Positions 32,977 to 41,605 of a DNA stretch of 44,495 bases are shown here, piece by piece. How positions within the stretch are numbered: position 1 is the first letter of the stretch; every line of letters begins with the position of its first letter. Below the pieces are notes generated by a model. That model saw only the letters and a program-made list of their open reading frames with translations. It did no database searches and was not told the origin of the DNA. Both the position numbers and the translations under genes were made by a program. The DNA is from Hydrogenophilales bacterium (GTDB taxonomy: Bacteria > Pseudomonadota > Gammaproteobacteria > Burkholderiales > Thiobacillaceae): positions 1 through 44,495 of the forward strand of contig JAGXGP010000112.1 of NCBI GenBank assembly GCA_024636775.1, in the 5' to 3' direction.

Positions 32977-35034
32977 CTAGGTCAACAAGCTTAACAGCTC
33001 AAACTGCGCGCTGTAATGCTTGGCTCGGCGGGGCTTGCGGCGGCGATAGCTGCCATCTGACTGCATATCCCAAGCCTGTACATTGTCGCGCAGATAGGGT
33101 TTCAAGCCTTCGGCAATCACGCGTTTTTTCAGTTTTGGAGCAAGTATCGGGAATCCGGTTTCGATACGCCGGAAGAAATTGCGGTCCATCCAGTCGGCAC
33201 TCGACAGAATGACTTGCTCGTCGCCGCCATTCCGGAAGTAAAAAATGCGGGTGTGCTCGAGAAAGCGACCCACGACCGAGCGCACCCGGATGTTGTCAGA
33301 CAGGCCGGCAATGCCTGGGCGCAGCGCGCACACGCCGCGGATGATGAGGTCGACCTTGACGCCCGCTTGTGAGGCGGCGTAAAGCGCAGCGATAACCTGG
33401 GGTTCAAGCAGTGCGTTCATCTTGGCTATGATGGCGGCGCGTTTACCGGTCTTTGCCAATTCTGTTTCGCGGTTGATCGCAGCGATGACTTCGCTGTGCA
33501 GAGTGAAGGGCGATTGCCACAGGCGCTTGAGCTTGCCCGCCTTGCCCAGGCCAGTGATCTGGGTGAACAGGCTGTTGACGTCGGAGGTGATGGCTTCATC
33601 GGCGGTCAATAGCCCAAAATCGGTGTACAGGCGCGCGGTGCGGGCGTGGTAGTTTCCGGTGCCGAGGTGGGCGTAGCGGCGTAGCACGCCGTCTTCACGG
33701 CGGATGACCAGCGCGAGCTTGGCGTGGGTTTTATGGCCGACCACGCCGTAGACCACGTGCGCACCGACTTCTTCCAGCTTGGCGGCCCAGTTGATGTTGG
33801 CTTCCTCGTCAAAGCGCGCCAGCAATTCGACCACGACGGTCACTTCCTTGCCCGACTGTGCGGCACGAATCAACGCCATCATCAGCTTGGAATCAGTTCC
33901 GGTGCGGTAGACCGTCTGCCGCATGGCGAGCACATTGGGGTCGGCCGCGGCCTGCTCGATGAAGTCGATTACCGGCTGAAAAGATTCGAAGGGATGGTGC
34001 AGCAGGATGTCGTTCTTGCGGATGTGCGCAAAAATATCGTCCTGCGGGGCCAACCGGGCTGGCAGCGCGGGAATGAAAGGAGGGAACTTCAGCTCGGGCC
34101 GATCGACCCAGTCGGGCACCTGCATCAGTCGCACCAGATTGACCGGCCCCTGTTCCTGGTAGAGGTCCTCGGGCTCCAGTTCAAACTGACCTAGCAAAAA
34201 ATTCGCCATCGCGGTCGAGCAGTTGTCGGCCACTTCCAGTCGCACCGCCGCCCCGTAGTGCCGCTGCGGCAGTTCGCCTTGCAGGGCCTGGCGCAGGTTT
34301 TTGGTCTCTTCGTCATCCACAAACAAGTCGGAATTGCGGGTGACACGAAACTGGTAACAGCCTTCCACCTTCATTCCGGTAAAGAGGGCGTCGACATGCG
34401 CATGCAGGATAGACGAGAGGAACACAAAGCCGTATTCGCAGCCGGCGATGTCTTCCGGCATGCGGATGACCCGGGGCAACGAGCGTGGCGCCTGCACCAC
34501 GGCCGCGCCGGAATTGCGGCCGAAGGCGTCGCGGCCGGACAACTCGACGGCAAAGTTGAGACTTTTGTTCAATACGCGCGGGAAGGGGTGCGAGGGATCG
34601 AGCCCCACCGGGGTCAGCACCGGCATCAGCTCGCGAAAGAAGTAGTCCCGGATCCAGGCCGCCTGGGTTTCGTTCCAGTGGGTGCGGCGAAAAAAGTGAA
34701 TGTCGTGTTCAGCCAGGGCAGGGATGATTTCGTTGTTGAACAGCGCGTACTGTTTGGCCACCAGCGCATGGGTCATGTCCGACACGGCGCGATATTGCTG
34801 GCGTGCGGTCATGCCGTCGGCCGAGCGTTGGGTGGATTTGGCGAGTATCTGTTCCTTGAGGCCTGCGACCCGAACCTCGAAAAACTCATCCATGTTGCTG
34901 GAAAAAATGCACAGAAACTTGAGTCGTTCCAGCAGGGGGATCTTGGGATCGTCGGCCTGGGCCAGCACGCGATGCTGGAAGGCGAGGATGCCGAGTTCAC
35001 GGTTGATGAGGGTTTCGGGGCTGGGCAGGTTCAT
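32977..35034 (-). CDS. ppk1: Polyphosphate kinase 1
   Basis: The 685-residue protein has the PPK1 signature LERLKFLCIFSSNMDEFFEVR near the N-terminus. The phospho-accepting histidine is His437 in GHKTHAKLAL, and His456 lies in YAHLGTGNYHARTARLYTDFG. The enzyme polymerises the gamma-phosphate of ATP into polyphosphate. It is transcribed divergently from a CYTH-CHAD gene, with a Pho-box-like site between. The degradative partner ppx is at 3374-4852. It ends about 213 bases before the OmpA-family gene. Confidence 0.97.
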   Translation of the reverse strand: MNLPSPETLINRELGILAFQHRVLAQADDPKIPLLERLKFLCIFSSNMDEFFEVRVAGLKEQILAKSTQRSADGMTARQQYRAVSDMTHALVAKQYALFNNEIIPALAEHDIHFFRRTHWNETQAAWIRDYFFRELMPVLTPVGLDPSHPFPRVLNKSLNFAVELSGRDAFGRNSGAAVVQAPRSLPRVIRMPEDIAGCEYGFVFLSSILHAHVDALFTGMKVEGCYQFRVTRNSDLFVDDEETKNLRQALQGELPQRHYGAAVRLEVADNCSTAMANFLLGQFELEPEDLYQEQGPVNLVRLMQVPDWVDRPELKFPPFIPALPARLAPQDDIFAHIRKNDILLHHPFESFQPVIDFIEQAAADPNVLAMRQTVYRTGTDSKLMMALIRAAQSGKEVTVVVELLARFDEEANINWAAKLEEVGAHVVYGVVGHKTHAKLALVIRREDGVLRRYAHLGTGNYHARTARLYTDFGLLTADEAITSDVNSLFTQITGLGKAGKLKRLWQSPFTLHSEVIAAINRETELAKTGKRAAIIAKMNALLEPQVIAALYAASQAGVKVDLIIRGVCALRPGIAGLSDNIRVRSVVGRFLEHTRIFYFRNGGDEQVILSSADWMDRNFFRRIETGFPILAPKLKKRVIAEGLKPYLRDNVQAWDMQSDGSYRRRKPRRAKHYSAQFELLSLLT

Positions 35035-35086
35035 GGTTTCTGACTGAGAATGAACTTCAATGATAAGCCCCTACTGAATTCCTGCC

Positions 35087-35104
35087 ATGTCACTTGTATG
35101 ACAA
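35087..35104 (-). promoter_or_regulatory. Pho-box-like site upstream of ppk1
   Basis: Minus strand TTGTCATACAAGTGACAT matches the PhoB box CTGTCATAWAWCTGTCAT at 14 of 18 positions. It lies 52 bases before the ppk1 start. The core is also palindromic (TGTCAcTTGTATGACA). Confidence 0.5.
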
Positions 35105-35113
35105 TGTCGCCCC

Positions 35114-36625
35114 ATGACCCCACCACACCCAATTGAAATCGAACTCAAACTGGCATTGCCGACCCATCAGGTCGCCCAGTTTTTGACGCTAATGGCGCGC
35201 CGTCGCAGTGTGCCGGTACAGCAGAAACTCGTTACCCGTTACTTTGACACGCCAGATTTCGCCTTGAGTGCGAAAGGCATCGCACTCAGGGTGCGGAAAG
35301 TCGGACGGCGCTGGCTGCAAACGTTGAAAACCGAGGGCGAGCGGCGGGGCGGACTCTCACGACGTGCCGAATATGAAATGGGAGTGCCTAACAACAAGCC
35401 GGATTGGAGCTGCTTCCCCGCAGCGGCACAGGCGTTGGTATGCGCCGCCTTGCGCACGCAATTGATACCTGTGTTCGAAACGCATTTTACCCGCACCGCC
35501 TGGCTGGTCGGCGGTCATGGCAAAGCACAAGTCGAGGTGGCGCTGGATGTGGGCGAGGTGCGTGCGGGCACACGCCGCCAGCCCATTTGCGAGATCGAGC
35601 TCGAACTCAAGGCGGGTAAACCTGACGTGCTTTTTGAACTGGCTCAAGCGTGGGTAACGAAACTGGACTTCCTGCCACTTGATGTGAGCAAAGCGGAGCG
35701 CGGGGTGCGGCTGGCGCGAGGCGAAATTGCGGCACCCGTGAAATCCGTGCCAGTGGATTTGCGCGACGACATGCGGGTGGAGGAGGGCTTTAGCGTGATC
35801 ATGCAGGCATGTTTGGCGCAGTTTCAGGCGAATCTTCCGGGCGTACTGGCATCTGATGACATCGACTATGTACAGCAGGCACGGGTGGCCCTGCGACGGC
35901 TGCGTGCTGCGCTGCATGGGTTTCGCCGGGTGTGTGAATTGCCGGACGAACTCTTGGATGGGGTGCGCGTGCTGTCTGCGGCGCTCGGACCGGTGCGCGA
36001 CTGGGACGTATTGTGTGGTGAAACCTTGCCGGCCATTGCGCCTCACTTTGTCGACGAGGGTGCCTGGCAATGTGGTTTGAGCGTGTTGGAGGCGCACCGT
36101 GCCGAGGCGCGCGCTGCGATGCGGGCTGAAATGATCCAAGCGCGCCCAGGTGCGTGGCTGCTGTCATTTCAGCGCTGGCTGATTCAACAGGGTTGGCGTG
36201 AGGGTTCGACAGCGCAGCATCGAGTTCAGCAGTCAGTATTGAAAGCATGGGCTCGCCGCAAGCTGCGGAAGGGGAATCGATTGATCGCAGAGGGCGCGCG
36301 CGCCTATGTGCAGATGCGTCCTGCAGAGCAGCATGCCTTGCGCATTGCCGTCAAACGTCAGCGTTACACCGCCGAGTTTTTCATGGGCCTGTTTGTCGGG
36401 CGACGCCAAGCCCGGTATCAAGTGGCGCTGCAAGACGCGCAGGATAGCTTGGGTCGGATCAACGACAGCCGTGTGGCAAGTCAACTGCTGACACAAGCGG
36501 GTGCGGAATTGGGATCGATGGGTGATTTTTCACGCGGTTGGCTGGCAGCATGTCGGGCGGGTGACGATAAAAAAGGCATCAAAAAGCAACTGAAAAATTT
36601 CGTAAAATGGGTGTCTTGCTGGTAG
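35114..36625 (+). CDS. CYTH and CHAD domain protein (inorganic triphosphatase-like)
   Basis: The 503-residue protein starts with the CYTH ExExK signature (IEIELKLAL) and a triphosphate tunnel domain to about residue 200. It ends in a CHAD domain (about 220-500) of helices with conserved basic and histidine residues (ARVALRRLRAALHGFR, RIAVKRQRYTAEFF, LGRINDS). CHAD domains bind polyphosphate, and CYTH proteins hydrolyse triphosphate. It is divergent from ppk1 by 79 bases, so a role in polyphosphate metabolism or localisation is likely. The following response regulator begins about 80 bases later. Confidence 0.92.
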   Translation: MTPPHPIEIELKLALPTHQVAQFLTLMARRRSVPVQQKLVTRYFDTPDFALSAKGIALRVRKVGRRWLQTLKTEGERRGGLSRRAEYEMGVPNNKPDWSCFPAAAQALVCAALRTQLIPVFETHFTRTAWLVGGHGKAQVEVALDVGEVRAGTRRQPICEIELELKAGKPDVLFELAQAWVTKLDFLPLDVSKAERGVRLARGEIAAPVKSVPVDLRDDMRVEEGFSVIMQACLAQFQANLPGVLASDDIDYVQQARVALRRLRAALHGFRRVCELPDELLDGVRVLSAALGPVRDWDVLCGETLPAIAPHFVDEGAWQCGLSVLEAHRAEARAAMRAEMIQARPGAWLLSFQRWLIQQGWREGSTAQHRVQQSVLKAWARRKLRKGNRLIAEGARAYVQMRPAEQHALRIAVKRQRYTAEFFMGLFVGRRQARYQVALQDAQDSLGRINDSRVASQLLTQAGAELGSMGDFSRGWLAACRAGDDKKGIKKQLKNFVKWVSCW

Positions 36626-36708
36626 ATTGCGGCAGGTCAGCCTTTGTTTTTATACGCACATTTGGTTTTTTTATGACTTTAAATTCGTCCCAGTCACCAT
36701 CCAACACC

Positions 36709-37392
36709 ATGAAAATTGCTTTTCTCGAAGACGATGAAATGTTTGCAGCCAACATTACTTTATGGCTTGAACAGGTCGGGCATAGCGTTACCTGGGTCCG
36801 GACAGGCCGCGATTGCATCCGTGCGCTATCTGAAGATCGCTTTGATCTGTGTTTGCTTGACTGGATGCTGCCGGACATGTCAGGACCTGATGTCATGGCC
36901 AGCCTGAAATTGAAAGGCACATTGCCGCCAGTCATATTCTTGACAGGACGTGATGCCGAAGAAGATGTAGTGCAGGTGATCCAGGCGGGTGCCGATGATT
37001 ACATCGTCAAGCCGCCCTCACGTAGTGTGTTGATTGCACGCATCCATGCGGTGGCTCGCCGCTGTTCGGCCCAGTTACGGCCGGATCCAGTGCAGGATTT
37101 TGGTTCGCTGCAGGTTGATTTTGGAAACCGCAAGTTTGAATTGGATGGCGAAACAATCAAATTGACCGAAAAGGAAACTGAGCTCGCGCTCTATTTCTTC
37201 GGGCGCGTGGGGATGCTGCTGCCACGTGGGCATCTGATCCAGGTTGTGTGGGGCACCAGCCCCGACATCGATACCCGCACTGTGGATGTGCATGTCAGCC
37301 ATCTGCGCAGCAAACTGAAACTGGTTCCGGAATGCGGCTGGCGACTGACCTCCGTGTACCGCCAGGGTTATCGACTGGAACAGGTGGAATGA
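36709..37392 (+). CDS. OmpR/PhoB-type response regulator
   Basis: The 227-residue regulator has a receiver domain (1-115) with acidic Glu7, Asp8 and Asp9, the acceptor Asp51 (LLDWMLPDMSG) and Lys101 (YIVKPPS). A winged-helix DNA-binding domain (about 130-225) contains LTEKETELALYFF and DTRTVDVHVSHLRSKLK. The ATG at 36709 fits the family; one at 36673 is an alternative and neither has a strong ribosome site. Its stop overlaps the next start (ATGA). Its partner kinase is probably the CHASE2 protein two genes downstream. Confidence 0.94.
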   Translation: MKIAFLEDDEMFAANITLWLEQVGHSVTWVRTGRDCIRALSEDRFDLCLLDWMLPDMSGPDVMASLKLKGTLPPVIFLTGRDAEEDVVQVIQAGADDYIVKPPSRSVLIARIHAVARRCSAQLRPDPVQDFGSLQVDFGNRKFELDGETIKLTEKETELALYFFGRVGMLLPRGHLIQVVWGTSPDIDTRTVDVHVSHLRSKLKLVPECGWRLTSVYRQGYRLEQVE

Positions 37393-39035
37393 ATTTCGGG
37401 CATGCGCTTGTCAAGTTTCTGCCGTTAATTGCATTGCTTGCAGTAGCACCGGCTTTTGCTGGCTCGGTGACTACGGACACAGACATTCCTGAATGGCGCT
37501 ATACCCTGCGTCCCGGCGATACCTTGATCGGCGTGTCGGCACGCTATCTGGCTGAGCCTGCCGACTGGCCCAAGCTGCAAAAGCACAATCAAATTATCCG
37601 CCCGCGGCAACTGACTCCGGGAAATACGCTGCGTATCCCGTTAGCCTGGTTGCGTCATGAGCCGGCACCGGCAACCGTGGTTTCAGTAACGGGCCAGGTA
37701 AGCGTCAAATTGCCCAATGTGGCTGAGCGCGCCTTGCTGGCAGGTGAACAACTCGTCAGTGGCGCGCTGCTTTCGACATCCACCAATAGCAGTGCCACGC
37801 TTCGCTTCGCCGATAATTCGGTGATGGTGTTGCAACCTGCCGCGCGACTATCGCTGGATACCGTGAGTGTATATGCAGGTGGTGGCATGGTTGATACCCA
37901 ACTGCGGTTGCAGCAAGGCCGCGTCGAGATTGTCGCCAATCCCGGGCGCGCTTCGAGCAGCCGCCTGCATGTGATCACTCCATCCGCGGTAGCGGCCGTA
38001 CGTGGCACCCGTTTCCGGGTGTCTGCCGATGCAGCCGTCACCCGTGAAGAAACGCTGGAGGGCGAAGTGGGGTTGAGCGCAGCGGGAAAACAAGTCGGCG
38101 TGCCGGAAGGGAAAGGTACCCTGGCCGAGGCTGGCAAGCCTCCACAGATACCGGTGGCCTTGTTGTCAGCACCGGACCTGACGACCTTGCCAGCGCGTGT
38201 CGATACCTTGCCGATGCGGTTTACGCTGCCTGCACAGCCGGGCGCAGTCTCGTGGCTAGGACAGATCGCTGAAGACATACAGTTTGAAAAACTGCTACTG
38301 CAAACAAGCAGTGACACGCCAAAGTTGAGTTTTGGTGACCTTCCCGACGGCCGCTACCTCCTGCGTGTACGTGCGGCCGATAAGCAGGGCTTGCAGGGTC
38401 GCGATGCCATCCATGCCTTTGAACTGGACGCCCGGCCCTTTGCGCCGCTTCTTACCGCACCCGGCACACGTGTGCGTATCGCTCTGCCCGAGTGGCAATG
38501 GAGTAGGGTGGTGGGAGCCAGCGGCTATCAAATACACGTGGCTCGTGATGTGGATTTTTCCGATCTTGTGCAAAGCGAGCACACCGCTGAACCTCGCCTG
38601 AAGGCATCCAAAGAATTGAAGCCCGGGGGCTATTACTGGCGGGTGGCGAGTGTCGATGGGTCCGGCCAGGGTCCGTTTTCAGCCTCCCAACGCTTTACCT
38701 ATGATCCGCTGCCAGGGGCGCCCGAATTGAGCCAGACGGCGCCCACTTTTGCAGACAATGCGCTGATGCTCGCCCTGCCGGCACCGCCTGCTGGCCTTCA
38801 GTATGAACTGGTGCTGTCCCGCGACGCTGAACGCAAGCAGGTGGTCTGGAAGGGCTTGAGTCCGGATGGGAAGCTGAAGGCCTCACCGGTCGAGCCAGCC
38901 ACCTATTTTCTGGCGGCACGCCTGGTTGAAGCCGATGGCACGGCTGGCCCCTACGCCACGCGGGTGATCGAAGCGCCGCCATCGCGTTTTCGTTGGGAAC
39001 TCCTGTTGTTTCTGTTGCCGTTGTTGGCCATATAA
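37389..39035 (+). CDS. LysM-FecR domain secreted or anchored protein
   Basis: The 548-residue protein has a signal peptide (1 to about 24), a LysM domain (about 37-85: YTLRPGDTLIGVSARYL, then LTPGNTLRIPL) and a FecR-type domain (about 95-230: GQVSVKLP, LRFADNSVMVLQP, ITPSAVAAVRGTRFRVSA). Fibronectin-like repeats follow, including two with YYWRVASVDGSGQGPFS-type strands, and a C-terminal hydrophobic segment (about 535-548). LysM implies peptidoglycan contact. It lies between a response regulator and a CHASE2 kinase, overlapping the former by four bases, so it may be the envelope sensor of that pair. Confidence 0.9.
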   Translation: MNFGHALVKFLPLIALLAVAPAFAGSVTTDTDIPEWRYTLRPGDTLIGVSARYLAEPADWPKLQKHNQIIRPRQLTPGNTLRIPLAWLRHEPAPATVVSVTGQVSVKLPNVAERALLAGEQLVSGALLSTSTNSSATLRFADNSVMVLQPAARLSLDTVSVYAGGGMVDTQLRLQQGRVEIVANPGRASSSRLHVITPSAVAAVRGTRFRVSADAAVTREETLEGEVGLSAAGKQVGVPEGKGTLAEAGKPPQIPVALLSAPDLTTLPARVDTLPMRFTLPAQPGAVSWLGQIAEDIQFEKLLLQTSSDTPKLSFGDLPDGRYLLRVRAADKQGLQGRDAIHAFELDARPFAPLLTAPGTRVRIALPEWQWSRVVGASGYQIHVARDVDFSDLVQSEHTAEPRLKASKELKPGGYYWRVASVDGSGQGPFSASQRFTYDPLPGAPELSQTAPTFADNALMLALPAPPAGLQYELVLSRDAERKQVVWKGLSPDGKLKASPVEPATYFLAARLVEADGTAGPYATRVIEAPPSRFRWELLLFLLPLLAI

Positions 39036-39041
39036 AAACCT

Positions 39042-40988
39042 GTGCGTCGTGACCTGATCACTCGCCTGAATTTTCTTCGCAACGACCGGTCTTCCAGTGC
39101 GCTGATCCTGCTGTTGGTCGTGTTGCTGACGAGTTACAGTGGCGTGTTAAATCGGGTCGATAATTTGTTATATGACCTGGGGCAGCGCCTCCATTCCAGA
39201 CCGCCGCCGCCGGATCTTGTCATTGTCGGCATCGACGAGAATAGTCTCTCCAAGTTGGGCCGCTGGCCCTGGTCACGCCGCTTGCATGCGACGTTGATCG
39301 ATCGCCTGAAAGCCGATGGCGCGCGCGTGATCGGTCTGGATCTGATTATTGCCGAACCCGATACGGCTGACCAGCCTGCCGATGCGGAGTTGGCGGAATC
39401 CATCCGCCGAGCCGGGAATGTCGTGTTGCCCGTGTTGCTGGAAAGCAGTCGTGTCAACGGCCAGTTGCTGGAAACTTTGCCTCTGCCGCAGCTATTGGAA
39501 CAGGCAGCAGCACTGGGCCGGGTGCATGTCGAACTCGACGAAGACGGGATTGCCCGCAGTATTTTCCTGTGGGAAGGCGTGGGCACACCGGCTTGGCCGC
39601 ATTTTGCTCAGGCCGTTCTGGTCGCTGCCGGGCAATTTCCATCCCGGTACAGACGTACGCCCCCCGCGATTTCCGATGCCATGCCCTTTGCCCTGGTGCG
39701 TCAGGATCCGCGTCGTATCAGTTATCTGGGGCCACCTGGCCATGTGCAAACGCTGTCTTATGTACAGGTGCTGACGGGCCAATTCACCCCGAATACCTTT
39801 CGCGACAAGATCGTACTGGTTGGTGCCACTGCGGCCGGCATGGGTGACCTGCTGCCCACGCCCGTTTCCGGGTTGCGTCAGCCGATGTCGGGGGTGGAAG
39901 TCCATGCCAATGCGCTGGAGTCAATGCGCAGTAACACACTGATTGGCAATGTCAGCTTAATGGTTGCCTTGGCCGTCGCGACCCTGTTGGCGCTAATGCC
40001 CCTGCTCTGGTTGCCGCGCCTGAACCCGTTGGGCGGATTGATCGCCAGTATGTTGTGGTTTGTCTGTGTGGCAGCCGCGGCGATCACACTGCCTGTCGTG
40101 TTTAATGTCTGGGTTCCGGTCTCAGGCGCTTTGCTGGCGATACTCTTGGCGTACCCGGTGTGGAGCTGGCGGCGACTTGAAAGTGCTGGCCGTTTTCTCG
40201 ATCATGAACTGAAACGGCTGCGCCAGGAGCTTGGCCCAGCGGCGGGTGGGCAACCCAAGCCGCGATCGAATGACCCATTCGAGACGCGAATCCAGCAGAT
40301 TCAGGCGGCGGCGCAGCGGTTGCGACACCTGCAGGACGAGCAGCGTGAAACCTTGGCGTTTATCTCTCACGATATCCGGGCGCCGCTGGCATCGGCCATG
40401 ATGCAGCTCGACTCGTTGCCAGCGCCTGTGCAAGCTCGATTGAGCGGCCCACTATCGCGTGGGTTGACCCTGGCAGAGGAGTTTCTGCGTACCGCGCGCG
40501 CCGAGATGCTGGACGCGACACGCTTCGCAGAACTCGATTTTGCCGCGCTGGTGCATCAGGCGATTGACGATGCGTATGAATCGGCGCGTACCAAATCCGT
40601 CAAACTGGTGCGCGATTTACCCGACGATCCGGTGTGGGTACAAGGTGAGTTTGGTTTGCTGCACCGCGCTGTTCTCAACCTGGTGTTAAATGCAGTGCAC
40701 TATGCCCCTGCGCAGTCCAGCGTCGAAATCAGACTCGCGATGCAGGCAGGGTTTGCCGAAGCCAGTGTGATCGACCACGGCCCCGGCATTGCTGCGCAGG
40801 CGCTGCCACGGCTGTTTCAGCGCTTTAGTCGAGGCGCCGCAGGGCAAACGACAGGTACAGGGCTGGGTTTGTACTTCGTTCGCACGGTGGCGGAAAAACA
40901 TGGTGGAACGGTTGCAGTCAAAAGCGAACCCAAGGTAATGACCCGCTTTACCCTGCGACTGCCGATGGCGTCTGTTGCATCCCGGTAA
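39042..40988 (+). CDS. CHASE2-domain sensor histidine kinase
   Basis: The 648-residue protein has an N-terminal helix (about 20-35), a periplasmic CHASE2 domain (about 50-300, with VIVGIDENSLSKLGRWPW and VLVGATAAGMGDLLPTP) and three membrane helices (about 302-322, 332-350, 355-372). A HisKA region follows with His443 in FISHDIRAPLA, then a HATPase domain (NLVLNAVHYAP, DHGPGI, GTGLGLYFVRTVAEKHGG). The GTG start directly after the LysM-FecR stop implies coupled translation. It is the likely kinase for the regulator at 36709-37392. Confidence 0.94.
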   Translation: MRRDLITRLNFLRNDRSSSALILLLVVLLTSYSGVLNRVDNLLYDLGQRLHSRPPPPDLVIVGIDENSLSKLGRWPWSRRLHATLIDRLKADGARVIGLDLIIAEPDTADQPADAELAESIRRAGNVVLPVLLESSRVNGQLLETLPLPQLLEQAAALGRVHVELDEDGIARSIFLWEGVGTPAWPHFAQAVLVAAGQFPSRYRRTPPAISDAMPFALVRQDPRRISYLGPPGHVQTLSYVQVLTGQFTPNTFRDKIVLVGATAAGMGDLLPTPVSGLRQPMSGVEVHANALESMRSNTLIGNVSLMVALAVATLLALMPLLWLPRLNPLGGLIASMLWFVCVAAAAITLPVVFNVWVPVSGALLAILLAYPVWSWRRLESAGRFLDHELKRLRQELGPAAGGQPKPRSNDPFETRIQQIQAAAQRLRHLQDEQRETLAFISHDIRAPLASAMMQLDSLPAPVQARLSGPLSRGLTLAEEFLRTARAEMLDATRFAELDFAALVHQAIDDAYESARTKSVKLVRDLPDDPVWVQGEFGLLHRAVLNLVLNAVHYAPAQSSVEIRLAMQAGFAEASVIDHGPGIAAQALPRLFQRFSRGAAGQTTGTGLGLYFVRTVAEKHGGTVAVKSEPKVMTRFTLRLPMASVASR

Positions 40989-41077
40989 ATCGGGCCTGTC
41001 ATATTGGCTACATTAAGCAGAGGCAAAATGGCCGCGCTTTTACCGTTTAATGAATATTGATGAGGAAACTGGAATAC

Positions 41078-41530
41078 ATGGAATTGATTTTATGGCGTCA
41101 CGCTGACGCAGAAGACAGCAGTCCTGATCTCGATCGTGAACTGACCGACAAGGGTCGCAAGCAGGCTGCACGCGTGGCCGATTGGCTCACCCCGCGCTTG
41201 TCGCCAGATATCCGCATTCTGGTCAGCCCTGCTGCGCGGGCGGTGCAAACTGCGCAGGCATTGGGGCGTCATTACGAGGTATTGCCCGAGCTCGCACCCA
41301 ACGCGCGTGCCGAAGCGGTATTGACTGCTGCGGGATGGCCGCATGCGACCAGTCCGGTGATGATCGTGGGGCATCAACCCACGTTGGGGCAGGTGGCGAT
41401 GTTGCTGCTGTCCGGACAAGAGGGCGACCTGACTGTCAAGAAGGGGGGGGTATGGTGGTTCCAGGGCCGTAACCAGATGGGTGAATTGCAGGTGGTATTA
41501 CGCGCTGTGGCAGCGCCTGACTGGTTATAA
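41078..41530 (+). CDS. sixA: Phosphohistidine phosphatase SixA-like
   Basis: The 150-residue histidine phosphatase has the catalytic RHA motif in LILWRHADAED, SPAARAVQTAQAL and the second histidine in MIVGHQPTLGQ. SixA dephosphorylates phosphohistidine on phosphotransfer or PTS proteins. It follows the CHASE2 kinase by about 90 bases. The ATG at 41078 fits the family start; one at 41057 is possible. It may tune the preceding two-component module, which is inference from position. Confidence 0.9.
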   Translation: MELILWRHADAEDSSPDLDRELTDKGRKQAARVADWLTPRLSPDIRILVSPAARAVQTAQALGRHYEVLPELAPNARAEAVLTAAGWPHATSPVMIVGHQPTLGQVAMLLLSGQEGDLTVKKGGVWWFQGRNQMGELQVVLRAVAAPDWL

Positions 41531-41605
41531 TCGGTATGTGACTATCCAACCCCATTTCATCAAGACAATCGCGCCAAGCCGGGCCACGCACAAGAGGTGT
41601 GAACA

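Noticed and set aside
34258-35043. Long plus-strand open frame opposite ppk1
   Set aside because: It is a shadow of the conserved PPK1 frame without its own motifs.
35083-35111. Pho-box reading in the direction of the CYTH-CHAD gene
   Set aside because: The 7-4-7 spacing exists but the second half matches the consensus in only four of seven positions; the ppk1 direction is better.
35357-36139. Minus-strand open frame opposite the CYTH-CHAD gene
   Set aside because: CYTH and CHAD signatures are on the plus strand; this frame has none.
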